From Defluviitaleaceae bacterium (GTDB lineage Bacteria; Bacillota; Clostridia; Lachnospirales; WQUN01), in NCBI GenBank assembly GCA_009788055.1, contig WQSG01000021.1, forward strand, positions 1 to 45,356: 45,356 nt of DNA, read 5' to 3'. Shown here one piece after another: positions 8,658 through 17,056 of the stretch (positions within the stretch are counted from its first letter, which is position 1; each line of letters opens with the position of its first letter). A program made the translations under genes and the position numbers. Under the pieces are notes generated by a model that worked only from the letters and a program-made list of their open reading frames with translations, was not told the origin of the DNA and did no database searches.

Positions 8658-10123
8658 TGCCGCCGGACGCCAACGAACCGGGCGATTTTGTTCCGTCGAT
8701 TCCGCCTGATTGGGATGACGCGCCCGCGCAGTCTGCCCCGCAAACGCCCCAAGGTCATAGTGCAAATCCCGTCTCACAAATTTCCTCCGGAAATTCGTTC
8801 GCAAGAATACCGCCCAACGACCAAGAGGCGGAACTTGCTGTGCTTGCGGGAATGCTTTTCGACCGCGAAGCAATTACAACGGCAAACGAAATTTTAAAGG
8901 GCGACGATTTCTACCGCCCCGACAACCAAAAAATTTATGAAACAATGGTAGAGATGTACGCAAAAAACGTCCCCGTGGACGTTGTAACTTTAAGCGACAA
9001 ACTCGCGGAAAAAGGGCTTCTGGACGAAATAACGGGCGGGCGCGACCGCGTGGTAGAACTTGCTTCAACCTATTACACCTCTGCAAATACGCGCCAGCAC
9101 GCGCAAATCGTATGGGAAAAATCCTTGCTTCGCAAGCTGATTAAAGAGGCAACGATAATCTCCAACGCAGGCTTTGAGGCAAAAGAAGAAGCCGCGACCA
9201 TTTTGGAACGAGCAGAAAAAGCCATTTTTGAAATCTCGCAGGGCGCGACAACCCGCGACTTTTCGCACATACAGGAAGTAATTGTTCTTGCCATGAACAA
9301 ACTGGAAGAACTCTACGAAAACCAAGGCTTGGTAACGGGCGTTGAAACAGGTTTTACAGACTTCGACAAAAAAACGGCAGGGCTTCAAAAATCTGAAATG
9401 ATTTTAATTGGCGCACGTCCGTCCATGGGTAAAACCGCGTTTTTGCTTAGTATCGCCTACAACGCGGCGGTGAAATCTTCCGTACCAACCGCCGTTTTCA
9501 GTTTGGAAATGTCCAAGGAGCAAATCGGCAACCGTTTGCTTGCCCTTGGCGCGGGCGTGGATTCCCAACGCCTACGCACGGGCGCACTAACCGACGAAGA
9601 CTGGGACCAGCTTTCCATGAGCATCGGCGGCATTTCCAACGCGCCGCTTTTCATCGACGACACACCCGCCATTTCCGTTTCAGAAATGCGCACCAAATGC
9701 CGCCGCCTTAAAATAGAGCAAAAACTTGGGCTAATCGTTATCGACTATTTGCAATTGATGTCGCCGCCCACATCCTCACGCACCGAATCGCGCCAGCACG
9801 AAGTTTCCGAAATCTCACGCTCCCTCAAAGCCCTTGCCAAAGAGCTAAACATTCCCATCCTCGTTGCCGCCCAACTTTCACGCGCCGTAGACAGCCGCGC
9901 AGACCACCGCCCCATGCTTTCCGACCTTCGCGAATCCGGCGCAATCGAACAAGATGCAGACGTCGTAGCATTCCTCTACCGCGACGAATACTACAACAAA
10001 GAGACACTAAAAAAGGGCCACGCCGAAGTAATAATTGCCAAACAACGCAACGGCCCCACAGGCACAGTAGAACTCGCCTACATTGGCTCACTTACCAAAT
10101 TTGCTAATTTGCATAGAGGGTAA
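8657..10123 (+). CDS. dnaB: Replicative DNA helicase DnaB
   Basis: The product has 488 residues and is the hexameric helicase that moves 5' to 3' on the lagging-strand template. After a Pro/Asp-rich extension of about 50 residues, the DnaB N-terminal domain begins at IPPNDQEAE. A linker leads to the RecA-like domain with Walker A GARPSMGKT near residue 252, Walker B LIVIDYLQLM near 362, and DLRESGAIEQDADVV near 425. The C-terminal EVIIAKQRNGPTG arginine-finger region is intact. The unstructured N-terminal extension is longer than in most DnaB proteins. The start overlaps the rplI stop and has no strong ribosome binding site, so initiation probably depends on coupling. A hairpin repeat with terminator character follows. 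Confidence 0.96.
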   Translation: MPPDANEPGDFVPSIPPDWDDAPAQSAPQTPQGHSANPVSQISSGNSFARIPPNDQEAELAVLAGMLFDREAITTANEILKGDDFYRPDNQKIYETMVEMYAKNVPVDVVTLSDKLAEKGLLDEITGGRDRVVELASTYYTSANTRQHAQIVWEKSLLRKLIKEATIISNAGFEAKEEAATILERAEKAIFEISQGATTRDFSHIQEVIVLAMNKLEELYENQGLVTGVETGFTDFDKKTAGLQKSEMILIGARPSMGKTAFLLSIAYNAAVKSSVPTAVFSLEMSKEQIGNRLLALGAGVDSQRLRTGALTDEDWDQLSMSIGGISNAPLFIDDTPAISVSEMRTKCRRLKIEQKLGLIVIDYLQLMSPPTSSRTESRQHEVSEISRSLKALAKELNIPILVAAQLSRAVDSRADHRPMLSDLRESGAIEQDADVVAFLYRDEYYNKETLKKGHAEVIIAKQRNGPTGTVELAYIGSLTKFANLHRG

Positions 10124-10130
10124 GGATAAG

Positions 10131-10316
10131 ACCTTAGGGCTCTGCCCCGAACCCCTGCAAACTTTTTGAAAAAAGTTTGAACAAAAACTTTAAATTTTGA
10201 CTGGCGATAAACTGCACCGTAATTCAAAAACCGCGCGAATGCGCGGTTTTTATTTGGGGGGTCAAGGGGGGCAATGTCCCCCTTGTGGGGGTTCGGGGGC
10301 AACGCCCCCGAGAACT
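10131..10316. repeat. Hairpin repeat element, copy B
   Basis: This is the fullest copy of a modular intergenic element, filling the space between the convergent dnaB and CHASE2-cyclase genes. Its left part (GCTCTGCCCCGAACCCC, then CAAACTTTTT pairing with AAAAAGTTTG) matches copy C at 27610 almost base for base. Its middle is an AT-flanked hairpin. Its right part (CAAGGGGG at 10263 pairing with CCCCCTTG, then CGGGGGC at 10294-10300 pairing with 10304-10310) matches copy A and is the reverse complement of the left end of copy C. Confidence 0.75.
10226..10251. terminator. Bidirectional intrinsic terminator
   Basis: AAAAACCGCGC at 10226-10236 pairs perfectly with GCGCGGTTTTT at 10241-10251 around a GAAT loop. 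A-tract and T-tract flanks make it suitable for ending both dnaB (+) and the cyclase operon (-). It is the central hairpin of repeat copy B. Confidence 0.75.
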
Positions 10317-12143
10317 TTATTCGTTCACACCAACCAGCGAAAAAACCTCCAGCGGGACGCTTTTGCCCTTTAGGGGAATTTCGCCGATGGACTTGGCTTG
10401 AATGCGGTCGGATAGTAAATCGTATACATCGCGGCTGATTAGGACTTGGGATTTTTTCGCGTTGGATTCTAAGCGGGCGGCGGTGTTTACTGTGTCGCCG
10501 ATGGCGGTGTAGTCTTTGCGGAAGTGAGGGCCGAGGTTGCCAACGATTGCTTCACCGCAATGAACGCCTACGCCAAAACCTATGTCAATACCGTATTTTT
10601 CCATGATGGATTTGTTTACGGCTTCCGCACCGAGAATCATATCCCACGCAGCTTTTACGGCTTTAAAAACGTAATCGTCCTGCGGAACGAAACCGTTGAA
10701 CAACGCCATTGTGGAGTCGCCGATGAATTTGTCAACGCTTCCGCCATTGTTGAACACGGCGGTTGAGGTGAGTTCGAGGTAGGCGTTTAGGGTCTCTACA
10801 ATTATTTCGGGGGTGTCGCGCAGGGATTCCGTCATGGGGGTGAAACCGCGGACGTCTACAAAAATGACGGCTATGTGCTTTTTCTTTCCCGCGCCGTCGT
10901 TGTCGGCTTCGCCGCTGGTGATTAGCGAGTCAACCAGTTTTGGGTCTACATATTTTTTGAAGGTACTGCGCAGCTTACTTTTTTCCATCGACTGCAAAAC
11001 ATAGCCGTACACAAGCTGGTACACCGATACAATTGCAATTGAAAGAAGCGGCAAAAAAAGCGGCGGCACAAGGTACAAGTAGTAAAATGTATACGCCGTG
11101 GCGGCAGAATACGCAACTGCCGCTAAAAGCCAGATTGCAACGGCTTTTTTGATGCCCGTTATCTCGCCGATAAGCATCGCGCCGATAAGCATTGCCGCAG
11201 TAATTAAAACGCTTGCGCTGTTTGAAACGCGGCGCATAAATATGCCGTCCAAAATGGCTTGCGTTACATTGGCATGGATTTCTACCCCAAACATTAGCAC
11301 TTCGGGGTTTATGGGTACAAGGTGCTGGTCCATCATTCCCATCGCGTAAGGGCCGATAAACACAATCATGCCGTCGAAAAAGGAGGGGTCAAATGTTTCG
11401 CAAAAAACCTGCACAATGGAATACCAGAAAAAATCGCCCATGCCGCCTGCCTCGCCCGGGCCGCCCGTGTAGCGGATAAACATATAATCGTTTTCCAGCA
11501 CAAATTGCGGAAGTTCGTCCGTGCCTTTGTACATCATTGCCGCCGCAAGGGGGAAAGACAAATGCTTTTCGCCGTCGTATTCCGCCCACAAAAGCGCGTT
11601 GCGCTTAAAGCCGTCCACGTCTGTTATGCCGTTTACTATGCCGTGGCGAACGTGGGGCAAAAGCGACGGTATGGGCAAATTAATGTCAAGCTGACGCGCC
11701 TGAATTATGTTAATGGAACGGTCTATCCCTACACGAATTGCAGACGCCAGCAGAACATTGTCTGTGCCGTAAACAGCACGAAACAACGCTTCATCCTCTC
11801 CCGGGAAGCGGCTTTCCTCCGTGTACATAATATCGATGGCAATTACCGCAGGCCGTGCGTCTTCGTAGCGGTTTAAAATTTTAATGGCTTCCGCAATCAG
11901 ATATCGCGGCCACGGCCACGCCGCTTTTTCCGCCGCGTATTCGTCTATGCCAAGCACCACGATAGTGTCCGAATCGGCTATGCCCTCCCACTGAAATGCG
12001 GCGTCTTGCACACGGTATTCCGCAAAGTGCAAAACGGAAGTAAATTCCCAAAGCAAAACAAAAGCAAGCAACAAAAAAATCGTAACGCCTACACTTACGA
12101 TTTTTTTTGTTGCATAGGATGATACCTTGGTACCTGTAGTCAT
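10317..12143 (-). CDS. CHASE2-domain class III adenylate/guanylate cyclase
   Basis: The protein has 608 residues. A signal-anchor helix (about 15-35) precedes an extracytoplasmic CHASE2 sensor (about 36-310). Three closely spaced membrane helices (about 315-395) lead to a cytoplasmic class III nucleotidyl cyclase domain (about 420-600). Both metal-binding aspartates are present, in FVDVRGF (near 429) and IGDSTMALF. The DYTAIGDTVNTAARLE motif with the transition-state Asn/Arg is intact, so the enzyme should be active. The substrate-specifying Lys and Asp positions look adenylate-type (DKFIGD, RKDYT), so cAMP is the likely product. Its start overlaps the stop of the metallo-hydrolase gene (ATGA), and it is the last gene of the operon. 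The CHASE2 ligand is unknown. Confidence 0.93.
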   Translation of the reverse strand: MTTGTKVSSYATKKIVSVGVTIFLLLAFVLLWEFTSVLHFAEYRVQDAAFQWEGIADSDTIVVLGIDEYAAEKAAWPWPRYLIAEAIKILNRYEDARPAVIAIDIMYTEESRFPGEDEALFRAVYGTDNVLLASAIRVGIDRSINIIQARQLDINLPIPSLLPHVRHGIVNGITDVDGFKRNALLWAEYDGEKHLSFPLAAAMMYKGTDELPQFVLENDYMFIRYTGGPGEAGGMGDFFWYSIVQVFCETFDPSFFDGMIVFIGPYAMGMMDQHLVPINPEVLMFGVEIHANVTQAILDGIFMRRVSNSASVLITAAMLIGAMLIGEITGIKKAVAIWLLAAVAYSAATAYTFYYLYLVPPLFLPLLSIAIVSVYQLVYGYVLQSMEKSKLRSTFKKYVDPKLVDSLITSGEADNDGAGKKKHIAVIFVDVRGFTPMTESLRDTPEIIVETLNAYLELTSTAVFNNGGSVDKFIGDSTMALFNGFVPQDDYVFKAVKAAWDMILGAEAVNKSIMEKYGIDIGFGVGVHCGEAIVGNLGPHFRKDYTAIGDTVNTAARLESNAKKSQVLISRDVYDLLSDRIQAKSIGEIPLKGKSVPLEVFSLVGVNE

Positions 12144-12958
12144 ACCTCAAGTTCCATCCCCTCATATGAAAGCAGAAATTTGTTTTTGTCCAAATTTTCC
12201 ACCCAAGAGTCAATTTCATCATCCGTGTAGTGCCGCCCGTAATGGGAGAACAATACTTTTTTGCAATTGGATTCTTCCGCCAATTTTATGCCGTCCTCCA
12301 CGGTAGAATGCCCCCAGCCGTCATAGCGCGGGTACTCCTCTTGCGAATAACACGCATCGAAAATAACCACGTCTGCGGTGGAACAAAACTTTAACAATCC
12401 GTCATATTCACTTGGTTCCATTTTTGTAACTTCGCTGTCCAACAGATGTACAACATTTCTTTTGCCGTCCGTCACGTGAAACGAAAGCGTTTTATCGGGA
12501 TGTTTTGCCACAAACGGCGTTATCCTGAAAACGCCCACGTTAAAGCTTACATACGGCTCTATTGCGGTAACAACCGCGTTGGACGAACTGGTCATTGTAA
12601 CAGGCCAGTACGGCGGCGCAAACACGCCGAAAACTTGTTCGTCAAGAGGCCGCTCGTCGCGGGAGCAGGTGTAAATTCTGGCTTTCGCGTCGCGCCCCCA
12701 TGCGGGCGAAAACGTGCCAAGCCCCACTATATGGTCCAGATGCAAATGGCTAATTAAAATATTCACCGCTTTGTCCTTATTGCGGATTCCGCCTTGGCCG
12801 AAATATTCTTCCTGCAACACCATAAGCCCCGAGCCCGCGTCCAAGATAAGCATCTCGCCCTCCGACTCAAGAGTGATACACGAAGTATTGCCCCCGAATT
12901 TTGAACCCGGCCGTGACACCGCCGTAGAACCCCTGCAACCAAAAACTTTTAATTTCAT
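12140..12958 (-). CDS. Metallo-beta-lactamase-fold hydrolase
   Basis: The 272-residue protein carries the metal-binding motif HLHLDH at residues 71-76. Further ligands are probable in VIFDACYS, GWGHST and LFSHYGRH towards the C-terminus, so a two-metal MBL-fold centre is complete. AGGAGA lies eight bases before ATG 12958. It sits between a GAF/HD-GYP gene and a cyclase gene with almost no spacing. That context makes a phosphodiesterase role on a cyclic or linear nucleotide attractive, since class II cAMP phosphodiesterases share this fold and motif. The sequence does not establish the substrate; other members of the fold cut RNA or thioesters. No signal peptide is present, so it acts in the cytoplasm. 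Confidence 0.85.
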   Translation of the reverse strand: MKLKVFGCRGSTAVSRPGSKFGGNTSCITLESEGEMLILDAGSGLMVLQEEYFGQGGIRNKDKAVNILISHLHLDHIVGLGTFSPAWGRDAKARIYTCSRDERPLDEQVFGVFAPPYWPVTMTSSSNAVVTAIEPYVSFNVGVFRITPFVAKHPDKTLSFHVTDGKRNVVHLLDSEVTKMEPSEYDGLLKFCSTADVVIFDACYSQEEYPRYDGWGHSTVEDGIKLAEESNCKKVLFSHYGRHYTDDEIDSWVENLDKNKFLLSYEGMELEV

Positions 12959-12970
12959 ATATGCATTCTC

Positions 12971-14440
12971 CTATCTGTTCCAAACGCCGCTTTTCTCGAA
13001 TAGTTCTACCAACTCGCCGTCAAGCTTGCCTTCGGCTACCATGCTTTTTAAAATTTCAAATGATTTTTCTGTGCTGAAAGCGTTTTTGTACGGGCGGTCG
13101 GAGGCGGTTAGTGCTTCGTAAATATCTATGATGGTCAGGATGCGTGTTTCAACGGGAATTTCATCGCCCTTTAAGCCCAACGGATATCCTGTTCCGTCCA
13201 TAAATTCGTGATGGCCGCGTGTCCACTCAAGGACATTTTTGTAATAGCGGGTGAAGGCGGCGTTTTCCAAAATGCGGCCTGTTAGGGTAACGTGTTCCTG
13301 CATTATTGCGCGTTCCGGGCCGGTTAATGTGCCCGTGCGAATACACAATGCTTCCATGTGAGCCACGTCTAAAAGCGGCACTTCTTTGCCGTCAAAATCC
13401 CTGTATGTGATTTCTGCCAGTTTTTTAATTTCGTTTAATTTTTCGTCCGTAAGGTATGATGGCAAAACTGTCTCTTCCACCAGAGTCTGCGCACCGTCCA
13501 AGATTTTGCGTTGCGCCTGATATTCGCTTTCGGAAAATTTGCCGGAAAGCAAATCGTTTTCCACCTGCAATTTTTTTATATAGAAACGATGCCGCACTGT
13601 TTCCAGCTTTAGCCCCAGTTTGTCGCTTTTGTCCATGATTTCCACAGGCGTAATAATCTTTCCGATATCATGCAAGATTGCCGCCATGGCAATTTCTTCC
13701 GTGCGCTTTTCGCTAAAATGAAGCCTGTGCCCTTCCGAAAAATGCGTACTTAAATAAATCGCAAATTCCTCCGCAAGGTTTGTCACGTTAAAGCTGTGAT
13801 GGCTGTTGTAAGTAGACCTTTCATCTATTGTACGCGCCATTGCAGACGCAAATGAGTGAAAAAGCATTCGTATTTCGCTTATGTGAATCAAATTGCCAAG
13901 GGTATTAGACGCCACATTTGCCAGCGCGGGAATAACAGGCGGCTTGAAAACATCCGTGTATTTATCGGGGTTGCCCGTTTGCGGGTCTATGGCGTTTAGC
14001 AGTTGGATTACACCAAGAACCTCGGGCTTGTCGTCCCGATACGTTGAAAGCGGCAAAACCAGCATAGAGCGCGTTCTGTAGCCCGTGATTTTGTCATAAT
14101 TCATGGGCCCGCTGAAATTGAAACGAGTGTCTTCATAAACATCGTCTATGAGAACAATCTCGTTCTTGAGTGCCGCATACGAACTCACATTCTCAATATT
14201 GTACGGCTTAATGGGAACGGGCGGCAAATCAATTTCGTCCCCTTCCGAAAAAATACCAAGCGTGTTGTTTTTTATGATTTTGAAGTGCAATTGGTCGTCT
14301 TCCAGAGTATACAGCGTCCCTGCGTCCGAATTGGTAAGCTCCATCATCTTCTCCAAGATAATGCTGAGCAGACGCTCGTATCGGGTTTCCCCGTTGAACG
14401 CCATTACCATCTCAAATATTTTGTCTATTCCGTCCGACAA
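12971..14440 (-). CDS. GAF and HD-GYP domain phosphodiesterase-like protein
   Basis: The product has 489 residues with no membrane helix. An N-terminal GAF sensor domain (about 15-185, with SDAGTLYTLEDD and RTRSMLVLPL) is followed by an HD domain with HDIGK near residue 256. The HD-GYP signature HHEFMDGTGYP lies near 410, followed by GLKGDEIP and ILTIIDIYEALTASDRPY. These residues predict a c-di-GMP or related cyclic-dinucleotide hydrolase. An insert of about 60 charged residues separates the two halves of the HD region. The start is TTG at 14440, preceded by AAGGGGGG at six bases spacing. It is the first gene of a three-gene signalling operon with an MBL-fold hydrolase and a CHASE2 cyclase. 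Confidence 0.9.
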   Translation of the reverse strand: MSDGIDKIFEMVMAFNGETRYERLLSIILEKMMELTNSDAGTLYTLEDDQLHFKIIKNNTLGIFSEGDEIDLPPVPIKPYNIENVSSYAALKNEIVLIDDVYEDTRFNFSGPMNYDKITGYRTRSMLVLPLSTYRDDKPEVLGVIQLLNAIDPQTGNPDKYTDVFKPPVIPALANVASNTLGNLIHISEIRMLFHSFASAMARTIDERSTYNSHHSFNVTNLAEEFAIYLSTHFSEGHRLHFSEKRTEEIAMAAILHDIGKIITPVEIMDKSDKLGLKLETVRHRFYIKKLQVENDLLSGKFSESEYQAQRKILDGAQTLVEETVLPSYLTDEKLNEIKKLAEITYRDFDGKEVPLLDVAHMEALCIRTGTLTGPERAIMQEHVTLTGRILENAAFTRYYKNVLEWTRGHHEFMDGTGYPLGLKGDEIPVETRILTIIDIYEALTASDRPYKNAFSTEKSFEILKSMVAEGKLDGELVELFEKSGVWNR

Positions 14441-14469
14441 AATAATCCCCCCTTCTGTTGCGTTGCTTG

Positions 14470-14689
14470 TTATTTATCGCGGTAATGGGAGCCGCACTGG
14501 GCTATCTTTACTTCGTCATTTCCAGTACCCCGCGTGATTGTGCTTTAGCGGTTCGGGATGACCAATGCCTTTATAACCGTTTCGGTCTATATCTTTGAGA
14601 AGCTCGTTTATACGGCGCAGTGTTTTTTTATCTTGCGTTTGCCAATAGGTATAATCCTCCCACGCCGCATCTGCCCAGTTTTTACGCAT
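14470..14689 (-). pseudogene. yoeB: YoeB/Txe-type toxin, broken by an internal deletion
   Basis: From ATG 14689 the frame encodes a clear YoeB start (WADAAWEDY, YWQTQDKK, LLKDIDRNGYKG, PEPLKHNHAGYW) and then stops at 14516 after one extra residue. The missing C-terminus is present in the shifted frame directly beyond, as NDEVKIAQCGSHYRDK ending at 14470. Against the 84-residue E. coli protein about 15 residues are missing between GYW and NDE, which corresponds to 44 bases and shifts the frame. The lost part holds the catalytic Arg of the RNase active site, so the toxin should be inactive. The start overlaps the antitoxin stop by eight bases, the normal arrangement for this pair. Confidence 0.8.
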
Positions 14690-14945
14690 CCTCTGCCTCA
14701 ATTAGGTCGTGATACGTTCCGCTGCCGGATTCAAGGCTTGAAATTGCACGGGAAATACGCTCCATGTTGGCGTCCGAATAAAACGGGTCTACGGAGAGTT
14801 CAAACGGGATTCTTTTTTCCCTTGCAACTTTTGCGGCAAATACGGTGAACGCAGAAGCCATGCTAAGACCTATCTCGTTGCAGGTTTGCTCCATGCTGTT
14901 TTTCAGCTCTTCGTCCATGCTGAAATTCACTACAGCTTGTGCCAT
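14682..14945 (-). CDS. RelB/DinJ-family antitoxin
   Basis: The 87-residue protein has an N-terminal ribbon-helix-helix segment (VVNFSMDEELKNSMEQ, then GLSMASAFTVFAAKVA) and an acidic C-terminal tail, as expected of RelB/DinJ antitoxins that bind DNA as dimers and wrap the toxin. ATG 14945 is chosen because AGGGAG lies eight bases upstream. A GTG at 14954 in frame would overlap that site. It stands 12 bases after the xylanase stop and overlaps the toxin start. The cognate YoeB is damaged, so this copy is either an orphan regulator or a remnant. The reading frame itself is intact. Confidence 0.85.
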   Translation of the reverse strand: MAQAVVNFSMDEELKNSMEQTCNEIGLSMASAFTVFAAKVAREKRIPFELSVDPFYSDANMERISRAISSLESGSGTYHDLIEAEDA

Positions 14946-14957
14946 TGTTATCACTCC

Positions 14958-16844
14958 CTATATTCTGTCTCTCCAGTTTACGGGGTCGTAAATAGCCCAG
15001 AACGCCGCCTTGGGGTTGTAGAACCTGTCGAAGTGGGTTGCGGCATCTGCGCCGCGCCAGCTTGTTGCGTCTTCGCGCCCCCAAATGGTTACGCGGTCGA
15101 TATATTCTGCAAATTCTTTGTACCACGTGAAAAGTTGCGCAAACATTTCGGCTTGGCGATATGCTTGCAGTTCGTTCATGGTGAAGGGTGCATTAAGCAC
15201 GCCGCGGAAATGGATATCCAATTCGGTAACGTGAATGCGTGCGCCTGTTTGAGAGAAACGTTCGATTGCGTCGCGAATGTGTTGCATATTTGTGCCTGAA
15301 TTATAGTGCGCCTGCATTCCGATAACTTCGATTAACAAGCGACCGTAATCGGGGTGGGAAGGGTTGCCGTAGGCGGGATTGTTTACTGCGTCATTGTGCC
15401 AGCGTTCGTTTAGTTCTTCGGTCATGTTTGCCATTGCGTTGCGTTTGTGCGGTGCTTCCTCGTTGAAATCATTGTAAATTAGAAGCGCGGAGGGCGCGTA
15501 ACGGCGAGCAAAAACGAATGCGTAATAGATATAGTCGTATGCGCGTTCGCCCGCGTCGAAGTCTGCGCCGTTTGCAAAAGCGTGATACCACGGCACATTG
15601 TTGCGCAAAGAGCGTTGCCATGTTCCCACGTCGTAAATGGGACTTCCTTCGGGTCTATTTGTTACTATATTCGCGCCGCCGCCATCTGTGAATACTTCGT
15701 TGGTAACGTCCCACGCGTCTATGCGGTCGCCAAAATATCCTGCGTATTGTTCGATAAACCAGCGCATATTTTCTTTTGCTTCGGCGCGAGTGAGATATTG
15801 TCCTGTTTGAGAATCGCGATACAACCACGGCGCAGATTGCGAATGCCAAACCAGCGTATGCCCCACCATGTAAAGCCCGTGTTCTTCGGCAAATTCTACT
15901 ATGGTACGCGCGCCATCAAGATTAAGCGAGTCAGGCCGCGAACGCTGATTGGGCCCGCCTGAAACCGCATCCACTTTCATAGCGTTTTCCGCCGTAACAG
16001 CGGCGTACTGATGCAAGAACATTTCGATAACGCCGCGTGGGTTATCCCTGATAAGCGGCGGTTCAATAATATTTCCGATAATGAAATAATCCGCATAACG
16101 CGCCGCAAGTGACGGCAAAGTTAAATCCCAAGTGGGCGGCGCGGGGCGCGGCGCAAGAGGGTCTGCCGTACCTGTTAAAATAAGCGCATGGCCGCTCTCG
16201 AAAAACGGCGCGGCGTTTCCGTCCTCAAAATTGAATTTTGCAATCACTTCGCCGTCACGGGACACGGTGAAGTTGTCGATATAAAAAAGCGTATTCACAG
16301 TGGGGTTTGGCCCCCCAACATTTTTTACAATTTCGATATTTTCCGGCGGGGCAGACATGGTTAAATCCAGCTCGCCGTACAGTGTGTGCCATTCCATTGC
16401 AGACTCCAACTCAAACACTTCCGACGGCACAATATGCTGCCACATCGGCCCGCCCGTTTGCAAAAGCATACTTACCGCAACATCGTTTTGCGCAATGGGC
16501 GTGAAAAGTTCAAACGAAAACTCGTACACGTTCCCGTGTTCAAGCCCCAGTGCCGCCGACGGCACACGAACGCCGTCCCACTGGTTGTCGCCCATGGTCT
16601 CCACCCGCAACGAAACACTGCCCGCCGCCGAAACATATTCCGGGATTACAAAGCCTTGCGGCTCTGCCGTTCCGTTTTCTTCGGGTTCGCCGCCGTTTTC
16701 CGTTGGCGGTTCGGGCGTTTCCTGCGGCTCGTAAGTTGCAAGCCCGTTTTCGTTTCCGTTTTCAGCATTGTTATTGCCGCAACCCGCCGTACCAATAGCA
16801 AGCAATCCAATAATCATAAATAAAACAAAAATCCTATTTCGCAT
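14958..16844 (-). CDS. Lipoprotein endo-1,4-beta-xylanase, GH10
   Basis: The 628-residue precursor has a lipobox signal peptide (GTAGC, Cys near residue 22), so the mature protein is tethered outside the cell. A Pro/Glu/Asn-rich spacer is followed by a carbohydrate-binding-type beta-sandwich (about 60-220, with GDNQWDGVRVP and FYIDNFTVSRDG, CBM4/9-like). The GH10 barrel then runs from about 245 to the end. The acid/base glutamate is in WDVTNEVF and the nucleophile in HVTELDIH; GHTLVWHSQ and the C-terminal TIWGREDATSW tryptophans of the substrate cleft are present. It should cut xylan backbones. GAGGAG lies six bases before the ATG. The gene is preceded by its own promoter and followed 12 bases later by the antitoxin gene. 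Confidence 0.95.
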   Translation of the reverse strand: MRNRIFVLFMIIGLLAIGTAGCGNNNAENGNENGLATYEPQETPEPPTENGGEPEENGTAEPQGFVIPEYVSAAGSVSLRVETMGDNQWDGVRVPSAALGLEHGNVYEFSFELFTPIAQNDVAVSMLLQTGGPMWQHIVPSEVFELESAMEWHTLYGELDLTMSAPPENIEIVKNVGGPNPTVNTLFYIDNFTVSRDGEVIAKFNFEDGNAAPFFESGHALILTGTADPLAPRPAPPTWDLTLPSLAARYADYFIIGNIIEPPLIRDNPRGVIEMFLHQYAAVTAENAMKVDAVSGGPNQRSRPDSLNLDGARTIVEFAEEHGLYMVGHTLVWHSQSAPWLYRDSQTGQYLTRAEAKENMRWFIEQYAGYFGDRIDAWDVTNEVFTDGGGANIVTNRPEGSPIYDVGTWQRSLRNNVPWYHAFANGADFDAGERAYDYIYYAFVFARRYAPSALLIYNDFNEEAPHKRNAMANMTEELNERWHNDAVNNPAYGNPSHPDYGRLLIEVIGMQAHYNSGTNMQHIRDAIERFSQTGARIHVTELDIHFRGVLNAPFTMNELQAYRQAEMFAQLFTWYKEFAEYIDRVTIWGREDATSWRGADAATHFDRFYNPKAAFWAIYDPVNWRDRI

Positions 16845-16886
16845 AATTTTCTCCTCACGGTTTAGAACACGGAATTTTTCTTAGAA

Positions 16887-16915
16887 ATTATACACTACTT
16901 AGGATTTTTTGTCGC
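16887..16915 (-). promoter_or_regulatory. Sigma-A-like promoter for the xylanase gene
   Basis: On the minus strand a perfect TATAAT (16887-16892), with TG directly upstream, stands 17 bases from GCGACA (16910-16915), a partial -35 box. It lies about 43 bases before the xylanase start. The rest of 16845-17056 holds no gene. A weak GC hairpin near 17010-17035 with a following TTTGATTTG on the minus strand could end the upstream Roc-COR transcript. Confidence 0.6.
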
Positions 16916-17056
16916 GCTTTTTATTTTGGGGCTTTTGCACCCACTTTAGCGTCTTGCGCGCGCGAGGGGCGGGCACATATGTTCCCCGCTGTTGGCAACA
17001 AATCAAACCGCGCCCTACTGCGGCTTGCGGAACAAGTAATTGACGGCATCTAAGAC

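Noticed and set aside
8180-8758. Minus-strand open frame opposite rplI and dnaB
   Set aside because: It mirrors two essential genes and shows Ser/Phe-rich, low-information translation.
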